Source: QNZT01 sp964651755 | GTDB lineage: Bacteria > Campylobacterota > Campylobacteria > Campylobacterales > QNZT01 | Assembly (NCBI GenBank): GCA_964651755.1 | Contig: CAZYZD010000076.1 | Span: forward strand, 1-10,717 | Length of the DNA stretch: 10,717 nucleotides | Reading direction: 5' to 3' | In this document: one piece after another, positions 1 to 7,035 of the stretch | Numbering within the stretch: the first letter of the stretch is position 1 | How the letters are laid out: every line of letters begins with the position of its first letter | The notes under the pieces: model-generated | What the model saw: the letters and a program-made list of their open reading frames with translations, nothing else | The model's database searches: none | What the model was told of the DNA's origin: nothing | Made by a program: the position numbers and the translations under genes

Positions 1-552
1 GAGATAGGGGCATATGATGATATGCTACTTCATGTACACGGAATCGATCCGGAGGTTTGTGAAATTACATTAAGAGAGAGTAGCGAGAAAGTTGTGGCGC
101 CGGATGATATTACTCTTAAAAATAAAACTTTCTCTCATCTGATAAATGAACTCACGAAGATGGAGGAAGAGAGAGTACTCTTTGCAACGCTGACAACCGG
201 AGATGCAGTGTGGGATTTTGAGAGTGATATAGAGGCGGGGGATATTGATCCATCCCTTTTATCGCTGGGTTATTACGATTGCAGTAAAGAACTGGATCAG
301 TATGGGGTGTTGGAGAGTGCTTTGCTTGAACCGCTGTGTGATATGCTTTCGACTGATGAGATCGGATATGACGGTAAAACATTTCAACTGGCAGATTTTG
401 TACTCCATCCCGGACGCGTTTATGGACAGCTCTTTGTTGTTAGGACATTGACTGATACAGAGACAAAAGTACTCACCCGTATCGACCCTCCGAATCTTGA
501 GTTACAGGATATCGGCTGGCAATTGTTGCAGAATTTTTCAGATGAGGTTTAA
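1..552 (+). CDS. Acidic protein of unknown function, probably cut by left window edge
   Basis: I do not recognise the family. The reading frame is open from base 1, so the gene may begin outside the window. The first in-frame ATG is at 22 and would give 176 residues. A purine-rich stretch (AGGGG, about 6-10) lies 11 bases before it, which makes a start there possible but not compelling. The protein is rich in Asp and Glu, has no signal peptide, membrane segment or Cys cluster, and looks cytosolic and globular. A C-terminal stretch around residues 128-155 (HPGRVYGQLFVVRTL) looks like beta-strand pairs. The gene ends 8 bp before the YchJ-family gene, whose ribosome site (GAGG, 544-547) lies just before the stop codon, so the two are probably co-transcribed. 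It is surely coding, but no function is assigned. Confidence 0.7.
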   Translation, partial: EIGAYDDMLLHVHGIDPEVCEITLRESSEKVVAPDDITLKNKTFSHLINELTKMEEERVLFATLTTGDAVWDFESDIEAGDIDPSLLSLGYYDCSKELDQYGVLESALLEPLCDMLSTDEIGYDGKTFQLADFVLHPGRVYGQLFVVRTLTDTETKVLTRIDPPNLELQDIGWQLLQNFSDEV

Positions 553-560
553 ACTTTTTT

Positions 561-965
561 ATGAAAAAACTCTCTCCAAATGCACCCTGTCCCTGCGGGA
601 GTGGAAAAAAGTATAAAAAGTGTTGTAAAATCTACCATCAGGGTGCATTACCCAAAGATGCGCTTACACTCATGAAGAGTCGTTATAGTGCTTATGCGGC
701 AGGAGAGAGCAAATATATCATACAGACCACTCATCCCCAAAATCCAGATTTTACAACAGATACTGAAAAATGGTATGCATCAATCGATACCTTTTGCAAA
801 AATACAATATTTCGTGAGTTGGAAATTTTGGAATTTTTGGATGGTGATGCAGAAGCATTTGTCAAATTCAGAGCCCGTTTTGAGAATGGTGCGTTGACAG
901 AAAAGAGTCGTTTTCTTAAAGAAGAGGGAAAGTGGTGGTATGTGGATGGGGTGTTTGAGGAGTAA
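561..965 (+). CDS. YchJ-family SEC-C zinc-motif protein
   Basis: A 134-residue protein of the YchJ/UPF0225 family. The N-terminus carries a SEC-C motif of the form CxCx8CC (C10, C12, C21, C22 in APCPCGSGKKYKKCC), which in SecA and related proteins binds zinc. The rest, with the conserved LMKSRYSAYA stretch (about 38-47) and the terminal KWWYVDG stretch, fits the NTF2-like YchJ middle domain. E. coli YchJ is longer and has a second SEC-C at its C-terminus. Here the protein stops right after the NTF2-like part, so that second motif is absent. The cellular role of the family is not established. The start follows GATGAGG, which overlaps the end of the upstream gene, so translation may be coupled. 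The gene converges on the ATPase gene with only 22 bp between the two stop codons. Confidence 0.88.
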   Translation: MKKLSPNAPCPCGSGKKYKKCCKIYHQGALPKDALTLMKSRYSAYAAGESKYIIQTTHPQNPDFTTDTEKWYASIDTFCKNTIFRELEILEFLDGDAEAFVKFRARFENGALTEKSRFLKEEGKWWYVDGVFEE

Positions 966-975
966 AATCTCCTCA
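956..975. terminator. 7-bp hairpin at convergent gene ends
   Basis: TGAGGAG (956-962) and CTCCTCA (969-975) form a perfect 7-bp inverted repeat with a TAAAAT loop. The loop holds the TAA stop of the YchJ-family gene. It lies in the short gap between two convergent genes, where a bidirectional terminator would be expected. No T-tract follows on either strand, so it is not a classical intrinsic terminator. It could instead be a 3'-end stabilising stem. Confidence 0.35.
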
Positions 976-987
976 GAAAGATACCAT

Positions 988-1716
988 CTACTCTTGAATG
1001 TCGATACAGACGATATCGGTTTTGATAGGGTTGAAAAGGAGTGTACGGTGATCCAGACGTACCTGATGTACAAAATGGTGTGGTTTCAGGTTCCGTAAAA
1101 TGGCAGTGTTGTAGTAGTAGGCATTGGAGCAGCGTCCCAGATACAAAAATGAAAAAAGCAGTTTGATACGTGTATTTTCAAAAATCTCATTTGGTTGACT
1201 GACGAATGTGAGTCCATATTTTTTCATATTGATAATGTCAAATATGTAAAAAACAAAATCTTCAAATTTGGTAAAAAAGCCTTCCGGTTTGACGATGACT
1301 TGCATAAAATAGTAATAATTTTCCAGAAGCTCTTTTTTCTGAATCACTTCGGAAAGCTGACTTTTTAACTCTTTTTTAGATGAAAAAAATTCCGGATTGA
1401 CAGCCATATAGATATCTTTTTTTTCGCTTATCGCTTCATCGAGCGCTTTTTCAAACTCCAGACTTTCATCAAAACACATATAGTGAAAATGGGTAGAGGT
1501 TTTAAAACGGTCTTCTATTTTGTCAAGATCGGGATTGGAAAAATCAAAATAGATAGTCGGTACGCCAGAGTTGATGACAAACTCTCTGATTTTATTGGAA
1601 AGGTGTGTCTTTCCGGAGCCTGTCTCTCCCAGAATGAGCGTATTTTCCATAAGGGTTCGCTCATTTAGTTTGAGGGTGGCAATACTGCTTTTAAAGTTTC
1701 CTATTTTTTGTTCCAT
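988..1716 (-). CDS. P-loop ATPase, HerA/DUF87-like, short form
   Basis: A 242-residue soluble protein with Walker A GETGSGKT at residues 30-37. Next comes a hydrophobic strand TIYFDFSN (54-61), which resembles the strand after the first helix in HerA/VirB4-type ATPases. Later, KKYGLTFVSQPNEIF (165-179) resembles the sensor region of that group (usually KYGL...SQ-P). The expected Walker B is weak: the strand MQVIVKPEGFF (138-148) keeps a Glu (E145) but has Lys-Pro where an Asp is usual. HerA proteins are normally over 400 residues with an N-terminal barrel. This protein is only the core, so motor activity is uncertain. The start at 1716 is chosen because AGGAGT stands four bases upstream. An in-frame GTG at 1824 has no ribosome site and would add an implausible leader. 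The substrate is unknown. Confidence 0.75.
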   Translation of the reverse strand: MEQKIGNFKSSIATLKLNERTLMENTLILGETGSGKTHLSNKIREFVINSGVPTIYFDFSNPDLDKIEDRFKTSTHFHYMCFDESLEFEKALDEAISEKKDIYMAVNPEFFSSKKELKSQLSEVIQKKELLENYYYFMQVIVKPEGFFTKFEDFVFYIFDIINMKKYGLTFVSQPNEIFENTRIKLLFSFLYLGRCSNAYYYNTAILRNLKPHHFVHQVRLDHRTLLFNPIKTDIVCIDIQE

Positions 1717-1720
1717 GTAT

Positions 1721-1726
1721 ACTCCT
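1721..1726 (-). promoter_or_regulatory. Ribosome-binding site that fixes the ATPase start
   Basis: Read on the minus strand this is AGGAGT, four bases before the ATG at 1716-1714. It is the only strong Shine-Dalgarno match near the 5' end of this frame, and it rules against the longer reading that begins at 1824. Confidence 0.7.
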
Positions 1727-1836
1727 GTAATAAAACCGAATGATATAAATATGTGAGATATCGATTGGTTAGTTATAAATTCTTTTGATTTTAAAAGTAT
1801 AGCTAAGATTTTATGTAAGACCACTTGGAAATAGAA

Positions 1837-1860
1837 AAAAGCACACTCAAAAGTGCTTTT
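1837..1860 (-). terminator. Terminator-like hairpin in divergent intergenic region
   Basis: AAAAGCAC (1837-1844) and GTGCTTTT (1853-1860) are a perfect 8-bp inverted repeat around an 8-base loop. On the minus strand the stem is followed by six T residues in total, the form of an intrinsic terminator. On the plus strand only four T precede a GGGG. It sits between the divergent ATPase and efflux-permease genes, where no known transcript ends. It might stop antisense or leader transcription, insulate the two promoters, or act as an operator. Confidence 0.4.
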
Positions 1861-1895
1861 GGGGTATGATCAAAGCAGTTTATGGTAAATTTGCG

Positions 1896-1901
1896 TAAAA
1901 T
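1896..1901 (+). promoter_or_regulatory. Possible -10 element for the efflux operon
   Basis: TAAAAT, 35 bases before the permease start codons, with a TG dinucleotide close upstream. Another candidate is TATGAT at 1865-1870. Neither has a good -35 partner. This is common in Campylobacterota, whose promoters rely on the -10 and upstream AT-rich sequence, so the call is tentative. Confidence 0.25.
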
Positions 1902-1932
1902 AGAAGTTTTAATTAGCTAGTGTGAAGGAAAA

Positions 1933-4900
1933 ATGATGATGCGCATGATCAGATATTTTATTGAAAACAAACGCTTAAACTATATGTTGCTGCTGTTTGT
2001 TTTGTTTCTGGGATATCATGCCTATGAAAAGATACCAAAAGAACTTTTTCCCGAAATTGCACTTGATAAAATCATGATTACCGGAGGTTATAGCGGAACA
2101 AGTGCCGAAACACTCAACAAAATGGTTGTTGCGGATATCGAGGATGAACTTGGAAGCATCAATGGAATCGATCGTATAGAAACCGTTATTCGTCCTGGAA
2201 CTTTTACGATTGTACTCTCTTTGACTACCAGTGCGGATAAAATAGACGCTTTGAATAAAGCTAAAGATGCTATCGCCAAGTCGAGACAATATTTTCCTCC
2301 GGATATGATTGAGCCTGTAGCACAGATTATGGTGCATAACCGTCCGTTGATTTCGCTTTCGCTCTCCAGTGACAAACTCTCCAAAGGGGAGTTGATAGAA
2401 GCGGCAAAAGAGATCAAATCTATCATCGCCAGAAATCCTTATATCAGTGAGGTCAAGATTTACGGTGATGCTGACCGTGAAGTCTCTGTAAGGCTTGATA
2501 CCAAAGCGATCAAAGCTTATGGTCTTGATCCTTCTCTTGTAGCGCAGACGATCTCTTCACTTTCCTATATCTATCCGGTAGGTGATATCGAGCAGAGCGG
2601 GAATTATATTTTTCTCTCTACGGCACAGGGTAAAGCAACACAGCAGGAGTGGGAATCTACACTTCTTCATATAGCGGGCAAAGAGGTGCGTTTGGGAGAT
2701 ATTGCGAAAGTATTGATTACCTATCCTCAAAATAAAACACTCTCAACTTTCAACGGGCGCAGAAATGTGACGCTGGTTATTTCCAAAGGAGAGGAGGGAA
2801 ATGCTATAGAGCTTTCCGGCGAACTTCGCCGATATGCAAAAGAGAAATTGCAAAAGCTTTATCCCGATATCTATTTTAATTTTTATCAGGATACCTCCAA
2901 ACCGGTGGAAGATCGTCTCAATATTGTTATCTCCAACCTGATGTTCGGATTGATACTGGTCTTTTTGTCGATGGCGTTTCTGATCAATTTTCGTATCGCT
3001 TTGATTGTAACGATGGGGATTCCCCTCTCATTTGCGATAGGTTTGATATTTATCTACTATACAGGCTATTCGATCAATATTATCTCTTTGCTGGGTGGTT
3101 TGATTGTGATTGGTATTGTAGTGGATGATGCAATCGTAGTGGCGGAAAATATACAGCGCTATATCAATATGGGTATTGCAAAACAGGAAGCGGTATTGCG
3201 GGGTGTCAAAGAGATGATTTTACCTGTTTCCCTGGCTACACTGACGACGATTGCAGCATTTTTACCTCTTTTCATGATGACTGGTGAGATCAAAAATTTT
3301 ATTATTCTCATTCCGATTGCTGTTGTCATGATACTGATTGGTTCTTTGCTGGAGAGTTTTTTCTTTCTGCCGCTTCATGCAAAAGAGTTTTTGAAAAAAC
3401 AGAAAAATTTTATGGATTGGGAACCTCTGCAAAATCTTTATGAAGCTTTACTGCACAAGATGATTCGTTATAAGTATCTATTTTTGCTGACTTTTCTGGT
3501 ACTCGTTCCCATTTTTACGGTAATAACGCTCAAGTCGATGCATTTTACCTTTTTCCCCAGTTTTGATGGAAACTATCTCTATGTAACGGCAAAAGCTCCG
3601 ACAGATACACGCATAGAAGAGACACAAAAAATTGCGCAGGAGATTGAAAAATATATTCTTTCACATAAAGAGGAGTATGCACTCAAAGCGACTTCCACAG
3701 TTATTGGTTCACGTCGTTCCCTGGCAGGAGAAAATGAAAAGGGCGACAATATGCTCTATATTACCCTGGAACTTTACGACTTGAAACCGCAGAGTTTTAT
3801 CAATGCCTATATCAATCCGGTTCTCAATTTCACTTTTGATTTTGACAATCCGAATTTTATCCGAAAAGAGCATACCTATGATTTGGCAAAAAAACTGAGA
3901 AAAGCTATTGCGCCGCTGAAAGAGAAATATCGTCTTGAGGAACTGGGTGTCAAAGAGGATAAACCAGGACTTATCAAAAGCGATATTCAGATCAATTTGA
4001 GTGGCAGAGACCGGCAGAAAATTATGGATGCCATTCAACTGCTTGAACAAAATCTCAGTACTATAGCTTATGTAAAAGATGTCAGTGACAATATCCAGCT
4101 TGGAAAGATGGAGTATAAACTGCATATCAACGACTACGGTGAACAGCTAGGGTTGACGGAGACAGCTATTGCAAGAGCACTTTCGGGATTTTTTCTCGAT
4201 AACCGTAAAGCGATGACATTCAGCGAAACAGGAGTTATGGAGATAAAAACCAGAGCATTGGCAAAAGACGATATAAGTACCTTCTATCAGTTTGAGATAG
4301 CCACCCCATCGGGAAAACTGGTGCGTTTGACAGATATAGTGGATATTGTCAAAAAGAGAGACTATGAAAAAATCGAAAAGCGTGACGGCAAGATTGTCAA
4401 ATCTGTTTTTGCCAATATTGATAAGAAAAAAATTACTGCGTTGGAAGTACTCGATAAAATCAAGCCTTTGATCGAAAAAATCAAAAAAGAGGGTGTAACC
4501 GTAGATCTTCTGGGAGAAAATGAGAAAAATCAACAGCTTAAAAATGATATGAAACGAGCCACAGTAATTGCACTTTTTTTAATTATGATTACCCTTCTTT
4601 TAATCTTCTCAAAATTGCGTTATGTATTGATTGTGATGTCGGTAATTCCTTTTTCAATGCTGGGCGCACTGCTGGGGCACAAGCTTTTGGGGGTTAACCT
4701 CTCTATGCCTTCTATTATCGGACTTCTGGGACTGGCGGGTGTTGTAATCAATGACGGTATTATCATGTTGGATTTTCTGCACGGTACACATAATGCAGAT
4801 ACATTTTATGAGCGTGCAAAACTGCGTCTGCGTCCGATTTTGATTACTTCTATTACTACTTTTCTGGGACTTTTTACACTGATATTCTATGCGACTGGAC

Positions 4901-5034
4901 AGGCTGTGATTTTACAGCCTATTGCTATATCTCTTGGATTTGGGCTGCTGTGGGGAACAGTGCTGAACCTTGTCTATCTGCCCGCACTTTATGCCGTTGT
5001 CAATAAAATAAAACCATCAAGGAGTGATTCATGA
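1933..5034 (+). CDS. RND efflux pump inner-membrane permease (AcrB/COG0841 type)
   Basis: A full-length (about 1033 residues) proton-driven RND exporter that would trimerise in the inner membrane and pass substrate to the adaptor and outer-membrane channel encoded next. TM1 is near residues 15-30, followed by a large periplasmic loop to about 330. TM2-TM6 span about 333-480, with the TM4 motif GIVVDDAIVVAENI whose Asp pair D398-D399 matches the AcrB proton-relay aspartates. TM7 is near 513-533, followed by a second periplasmic loop, and TM8-TM12 run from about 880 to the end. In TM10 the sequence is GVVINDGIIMLDF, so Asn (N937) stands where AcrB has its essential Lys. Three consecutive ATGs lie at 1933, 1936 and 1939. 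AAGGA at 1925-1929 is best spaced for the second or third, so the true start may be 1-2 codons later. The stop overlaps the adaptor start (ATGA). Substrate cannot be told from sequence. Confidence 0.93.
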   Translation: MMMRMIRYFIENKRLNYMLLLFVLFLGYHAYEKIPKELFPEIALDKIMITGGYSGTSAETLNKMVVADIEDELGSINGIDRIETVIRPGTFTIVLSLTTSADKIDALNKAKDAIAKSRQYFPPDMIEPVAQIMVHNRPLISLSLSSDKLSKGELIEAAKEIKSIIARNPYISEVKIYGDADREVSVRLDTKAIKAYGLDPSLVAQTISSLSYIYPVGDIEQSGNYIFLSTAQGKATQQEWESTLLHIAGKEVRLGDIAKVLITYPQNKTLSTFNGRRNVTLVISKGEEGNAIELSGELRRYAKEKLQKLYPDIYFNFYQDTSKPVEDRLNIVISNLMFGLILVFLSMAFLINFRIALIVTMGIPLSFAIGLIFIYYTGYSINIISLLGGLIVIGIVVDDAIVVAENIQRYINMGIAKQEAVLRGVKEMILPVSLATLTTIAAFLPLFMMTGEIKNFIILIPIAVVMILIGSLLESFFFLPLHAKEFLKKQKNFMDWEPLQNLYEALLHKMIRYKYLFLLTFLVLVPIFTVITLKSMHFTFFPSFDGNYLYVTAKAPTDTRIEETQKIAQEIEKYILSHKEEYALKATSTVIGSRRSLAGENEKGDNMLYITLELYDLKPQSFINAYINPVLNFTFDFDNPNFIRKEHTYDLAKKLRKAIAPLKEKYRLEELGVKEDKPGLIKSDIQINLSGRDRQKIMDAIQLLEQNLSTIAYVKDVSDNIQLGKMEYKLHINDYGEQLGLTETAIARALSGFFLDNRKAMTFSETGVMEIKTRALAKDDISTFYQFEIATPSGKLVRLTDIVDIVKKRDYEKIEKRDGKIVKSVFANIDKKKITALEVLDKIKPLIEKIKKEGVTVDLLGENEKNQQLKNDMKRATVIALFLIMITLLLIFSKLRYVLIVMSVIPFSMLGALLGHKLLGVNLSMPSIIGLLGLAGVVINDGIIMLDFLHGTHNADTFYERAKLRLRPILITSITTFLGLFTLIFYATGQAVILQPIAISLGFGLLWGTVLNLVYLPALYAVVNKIKPSRSDS

Positions 5035-5741
5035 AATCTCTGTTACTGCTATTTTTTACATTGCCGCTTCTGGCAGGTACATATAAGGCAAAAATTGAAC
5101 CGCTGGAGCGTGTGACAATCTCTGCCCAGTATGGAGGTAAAGTTGTTAAAGCAGATCAAAATGATGAACTAAAAAGAGTTGATAAAACAGTTCTTGTGAT
5201 CGATCACGCTCTTGAGTCTCAGGAACTTAAAAATGATCGGCTTAAACTAAAACTGTTAAAGAAGCAGATCATCATCAAACAGGGACAGTACAATCGGATC
5301 AGGACACTTAAAGGACAGAGCCTTTTTACAAAAGAGCGCTATCAAAGCGAACTGCTGGCATTGAAGATGCAAAAAAGCGATCTTGAAAATCAGATTGCAA
5401 AATTGGAAGATATTATTGCTAAAAAGGAGATCTCTCTCAAAAACCGCTATCTCAAAAAACTTTATGTCCGGCAGGGCGCTTTTGTCGCTCCAGGTATGAA
5501 ACTGATGGATGTGGAAGATCTCAGCGGCAGCAGGATTATTCTCTATTTGGATGCAAAAGATCGCCAGAATATTGAAAATAAAAAGATCATAGTCGACGGT
5601 AAAAGTGACCATGGATATGTGATTCAGAAAGCGGCAAAAACAACGGATGAGCAGTATCTCTCCTCTTACCGTGTAGAACTTGTCAGAGAGGGAGATGCCG
5701 ACTTTGGAAAAGTCGTGACAGTTGAGATAGGAGAAGAGTGA
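5031..5741 (+). CDS. Small RND periplasmic adaptor (membrane fusion protein)
   Basis: A 236-residue exported protein that should link the permease to the TolC-like channel. Residues 1-15 form a signal peptide (Lys, then a Leu/Phe core, LLAG). Half of a lipoyl domain (about 27-58, with QYGGKVVKA) leads into a coiled-coil hairpin (about 62-138). The second lipoyl half follows (about 140-165, LYVRQGAFVAPGMKLMDVED), then a short beta-rich tail. At the hairpin tip R89, L93 and T100 reproduce the R-x3-L-x6-S/T spacing that in AcrA and MexA contacts the TolC funnel. Family members are usually 350-400 residues. This one has almost no room for a full beta-barrel plus membrane-proximal domain, and has no lipobox. 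The start overlaps the permease stop, and the gene lies between permease and channel genes, which supports the role. Confidence 0.85.
   Translation: MKSLLLLFFTLPLLAGTYKAKIEPLERVTISAQYGGKVVKADQNDELKRVDKTVLVIDHALESQELKNDRLKLKLLKKQIIIKQGQYNRIRTLKGQSLFTKERYQSELLALKMQKSDLENQIAKLEDIIAKKEISLKNRYLKKLYVRQGAFVAPGMKLMDVEDLSGSRIILYLDAKDRQNIENKKIIVDGKSDHGYVIQKAAKTTDEQYLSSYRVELVREGDADFGKVVTVEIGEE
5729..5733 (+). promoter_or_regulatory. Ribosome-binding site for the outer-membrane channel gene
   Basis: AGGAG inside the end of the adaptor gene, seven bases before ATG 5741. This spacing favours ATG 5741 over the GTG at 5738, which would be only four bases away. Confidence 0.6.
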
Positions 5742-6916
5742 TGCAAAAAATTCTTTTTTCTCTGCTTATGGTTTCCCTGCTTTACGGGGATTTGCCGCTC
5801 TCCTCGGAAAAAGCGGAATTGTTGAATCTTAAACGTCAAAAACAGAGTGTCGAAACTACTAAACTCAAAAACAGCTGGATTTCACCGATACAACTTTCAG
5901 CATCCTGGCAGCGTAGTGTAAATGCAGGTAATTTTGATGGAACCAGCACTAAGGCTGGTATTTCGTTAAGACAGGATATTTTCCGAAGCGGTGGGATCTG
6001 GTATGCGGTTGATTATGCCAGAGCACTGGGCGAAGCACAGGCTTTGGGAATCGATATTGAAGAGGCGCGGGAACTGGAGAGGCTTTACACTTTGAAGCTG
6101 CAGTATGAACGGGATCAGTTGAAATTGCGACAGGCAAAACTAACACTTAAAAACAGAGAGATCGATGCAGATGTTGTCAAAGAGCGTTATAAAGCCGGAG
6201 AGGCAGATATCAGTGACCTGAGCCGTGTGATGCTGCAGGTTGATCAGGCTGAAAATCAGTTGATTACCCTTGAAAATGCTCTGGCAACAGAGAAGTATGA
6301 GCTTCGAAAACTCTATGGCAGCAAGAGTCTCTCTTCCTTGACACTGCCTAAAATTCCGCTGGTTGATAAAGAGGATTATCTGGCTAAAAATCTTGAATTG
6401 CTTCGTTACAAAAAACAGATAGAGAGTGATAAAGCCAAATACAAAGCGGTACGCTCTTCCTACCTTCCGAAAATAAGTTTGAATGGTAACTATGGATATA
6501 GTAAATTCCGCGGGGATTTTCAAAATTATGATGGAGACGAATATGGATACGGTGTACAATTTTCTATGCCTCTGGATTATAATACAAACGAAGATTTAGA
6601 AGCGAATAAACTGACCTATTTAAGCAGTAAACTTGCCAGAGAAGATCGTAAAAAAGAGCTGGAGAGCGAGTATGAAAAACATATCTCGGCAATCGATGCG
6701 GGTAAAAAAAAGATTGAAGTTTCCAAACGGATGATTGAACGATATGATGCACTTTACCGTTTTGTAAAAGATGAGTACAGTGCAGGTACCAAAACAAGCT
6801 ATGATGTAGAGTCTTTAAAAAATTCACTCCAAATACAGCAGCTTGAGAAAAAAATTCAACACTATAATATCACACTGGAAAAATTGGCACTCTTTTTTGC
6901 TATGAAGCACCTTTAA
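5741..6916 (+). CDS. TolC-family outer-membrane efflux channel
   Basis: A 391-residue outer-membrane factor that would trimerise into the exit duct of the pump. Residues 1-16 look like a signal peptide (LLMVSLLYG). The protein then shows the internal duplication typical of the family. Beta-strand segments near 50-80 (ISPIQLSASW, GISLRQDIF) are echoed near 241-278 (LPKISLNGNYGYS, YGVQFSMPL). Long heptad-rich helices at about 105-190 and 290-385 each carry the helix-turn signature: RYKAGEADISDLSR at 149-162 and EYSAGTKTSYDVESL at 345-359. No lipobox Cys is present, so it is TolC-like rather than an acylated OprM type. ATG 5741 shares one base with the adaptor stop (TGATG), so the genes are translationally linked. 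The role is strongly supported by motif and operon. Confidence 0.9.
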   Translation: MQKILFSLLMVSLLYGDLPLSSEKAELLNLKRQKQSVETTKLKNSWISPIQLSASWQRSVNAGNFDGTSTKAGISLRQDIFRSGGIWYAVDYARALGEAQALGIDIEEARELERLYTLKLQYERDQLKLRQAKLTLKNREIDADVVKERYKAGEADISDLSRVMLQVDQAENQLITLENALATEKYELRKLYGSKSLSSLTLPKIPLVDKEDYLAKNLELLRYKKQIESDKAKYKAVRSSYLPKISLNGNYGYSKFRGDFQNYDGDEYGYGVQFSMPLDYNTNEDLEANKLTYLSSKLAREDRKKELESEYEKHISAIDAGKKKIEVSKRMIERYDALYRFVKDEYSAGTKTSYDVESLKNSLQIQQLEKKIQHYNITLEKLALFFAMKHL

Positions 6917-6918
6917 AC

Positions 6919-6965
6919 AAAAAGAGTGTTTTCAGGAAGCACCATTTTCTATTTCTCTCTTTTTT
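6919..6965 (+). terminator. Possible terminator of the efflux operon
   Basis: GTGTTTT-CAG-GGAAGCAC-type pairing (about 6926-6942, containing G-U pairs) is preceded by an A-rich stretch and followed by a T/C-rich run ending in six T (6960-6965). A second AT-rich stem, TTTCTCT (6952-6958) with AGAGAAA (6966-6972), overlaps the run. Both stems are weak. The location just after the last pump gene and before a new promoter is the best argument. Confidence 0.35.
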
Positions 6966-6977
6966 AGAGAAAAAATA

Positions 6978-7006
6978 TTGGTTCCGGCTTTTTGTTTGGC
7001 TATAAT
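6978..7006 (+). promoter_or_regulatory. Sigma-70-type promoter for the lipoprotein hydrolase operon
   Basis: TTGGTT (6978-6983) and a perfect TATAAT (7001-7006) are separated by 17 bases. Transcription would begin near 7013, leaving a short leader before the GTG start at 7036. It is the best-formed promoter in the window and lies in the 119-bp gap after the efflux operon. Confidence 0.55.
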
Positions 7007-7035
7007 AAATATAGTTTAAATATTTAAGGTTCATT

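Noticed and set aside
1717..1824. N-terminal extension of the ATPase from a GTG at 1824
   Set aside because: It has no ribosome site and encodes an unrelated Lys/Ile/Ser-rich leader, while AGGAGT stands four bases before ATG 1716.
3709..4533. Long open frames on the minus strand beneath the RND permease gene
   Set aside because: They are antisense to a full-length conserved gene, have Phe/Ile-rich composition typical of shadow frames, and show no recognisable domain or ribosome site.
5738..5740. GTG start for the TolC-like gene
   Set aside because: ATG 5741 has better spacing from AGGAG and begins the signal peptide directly.
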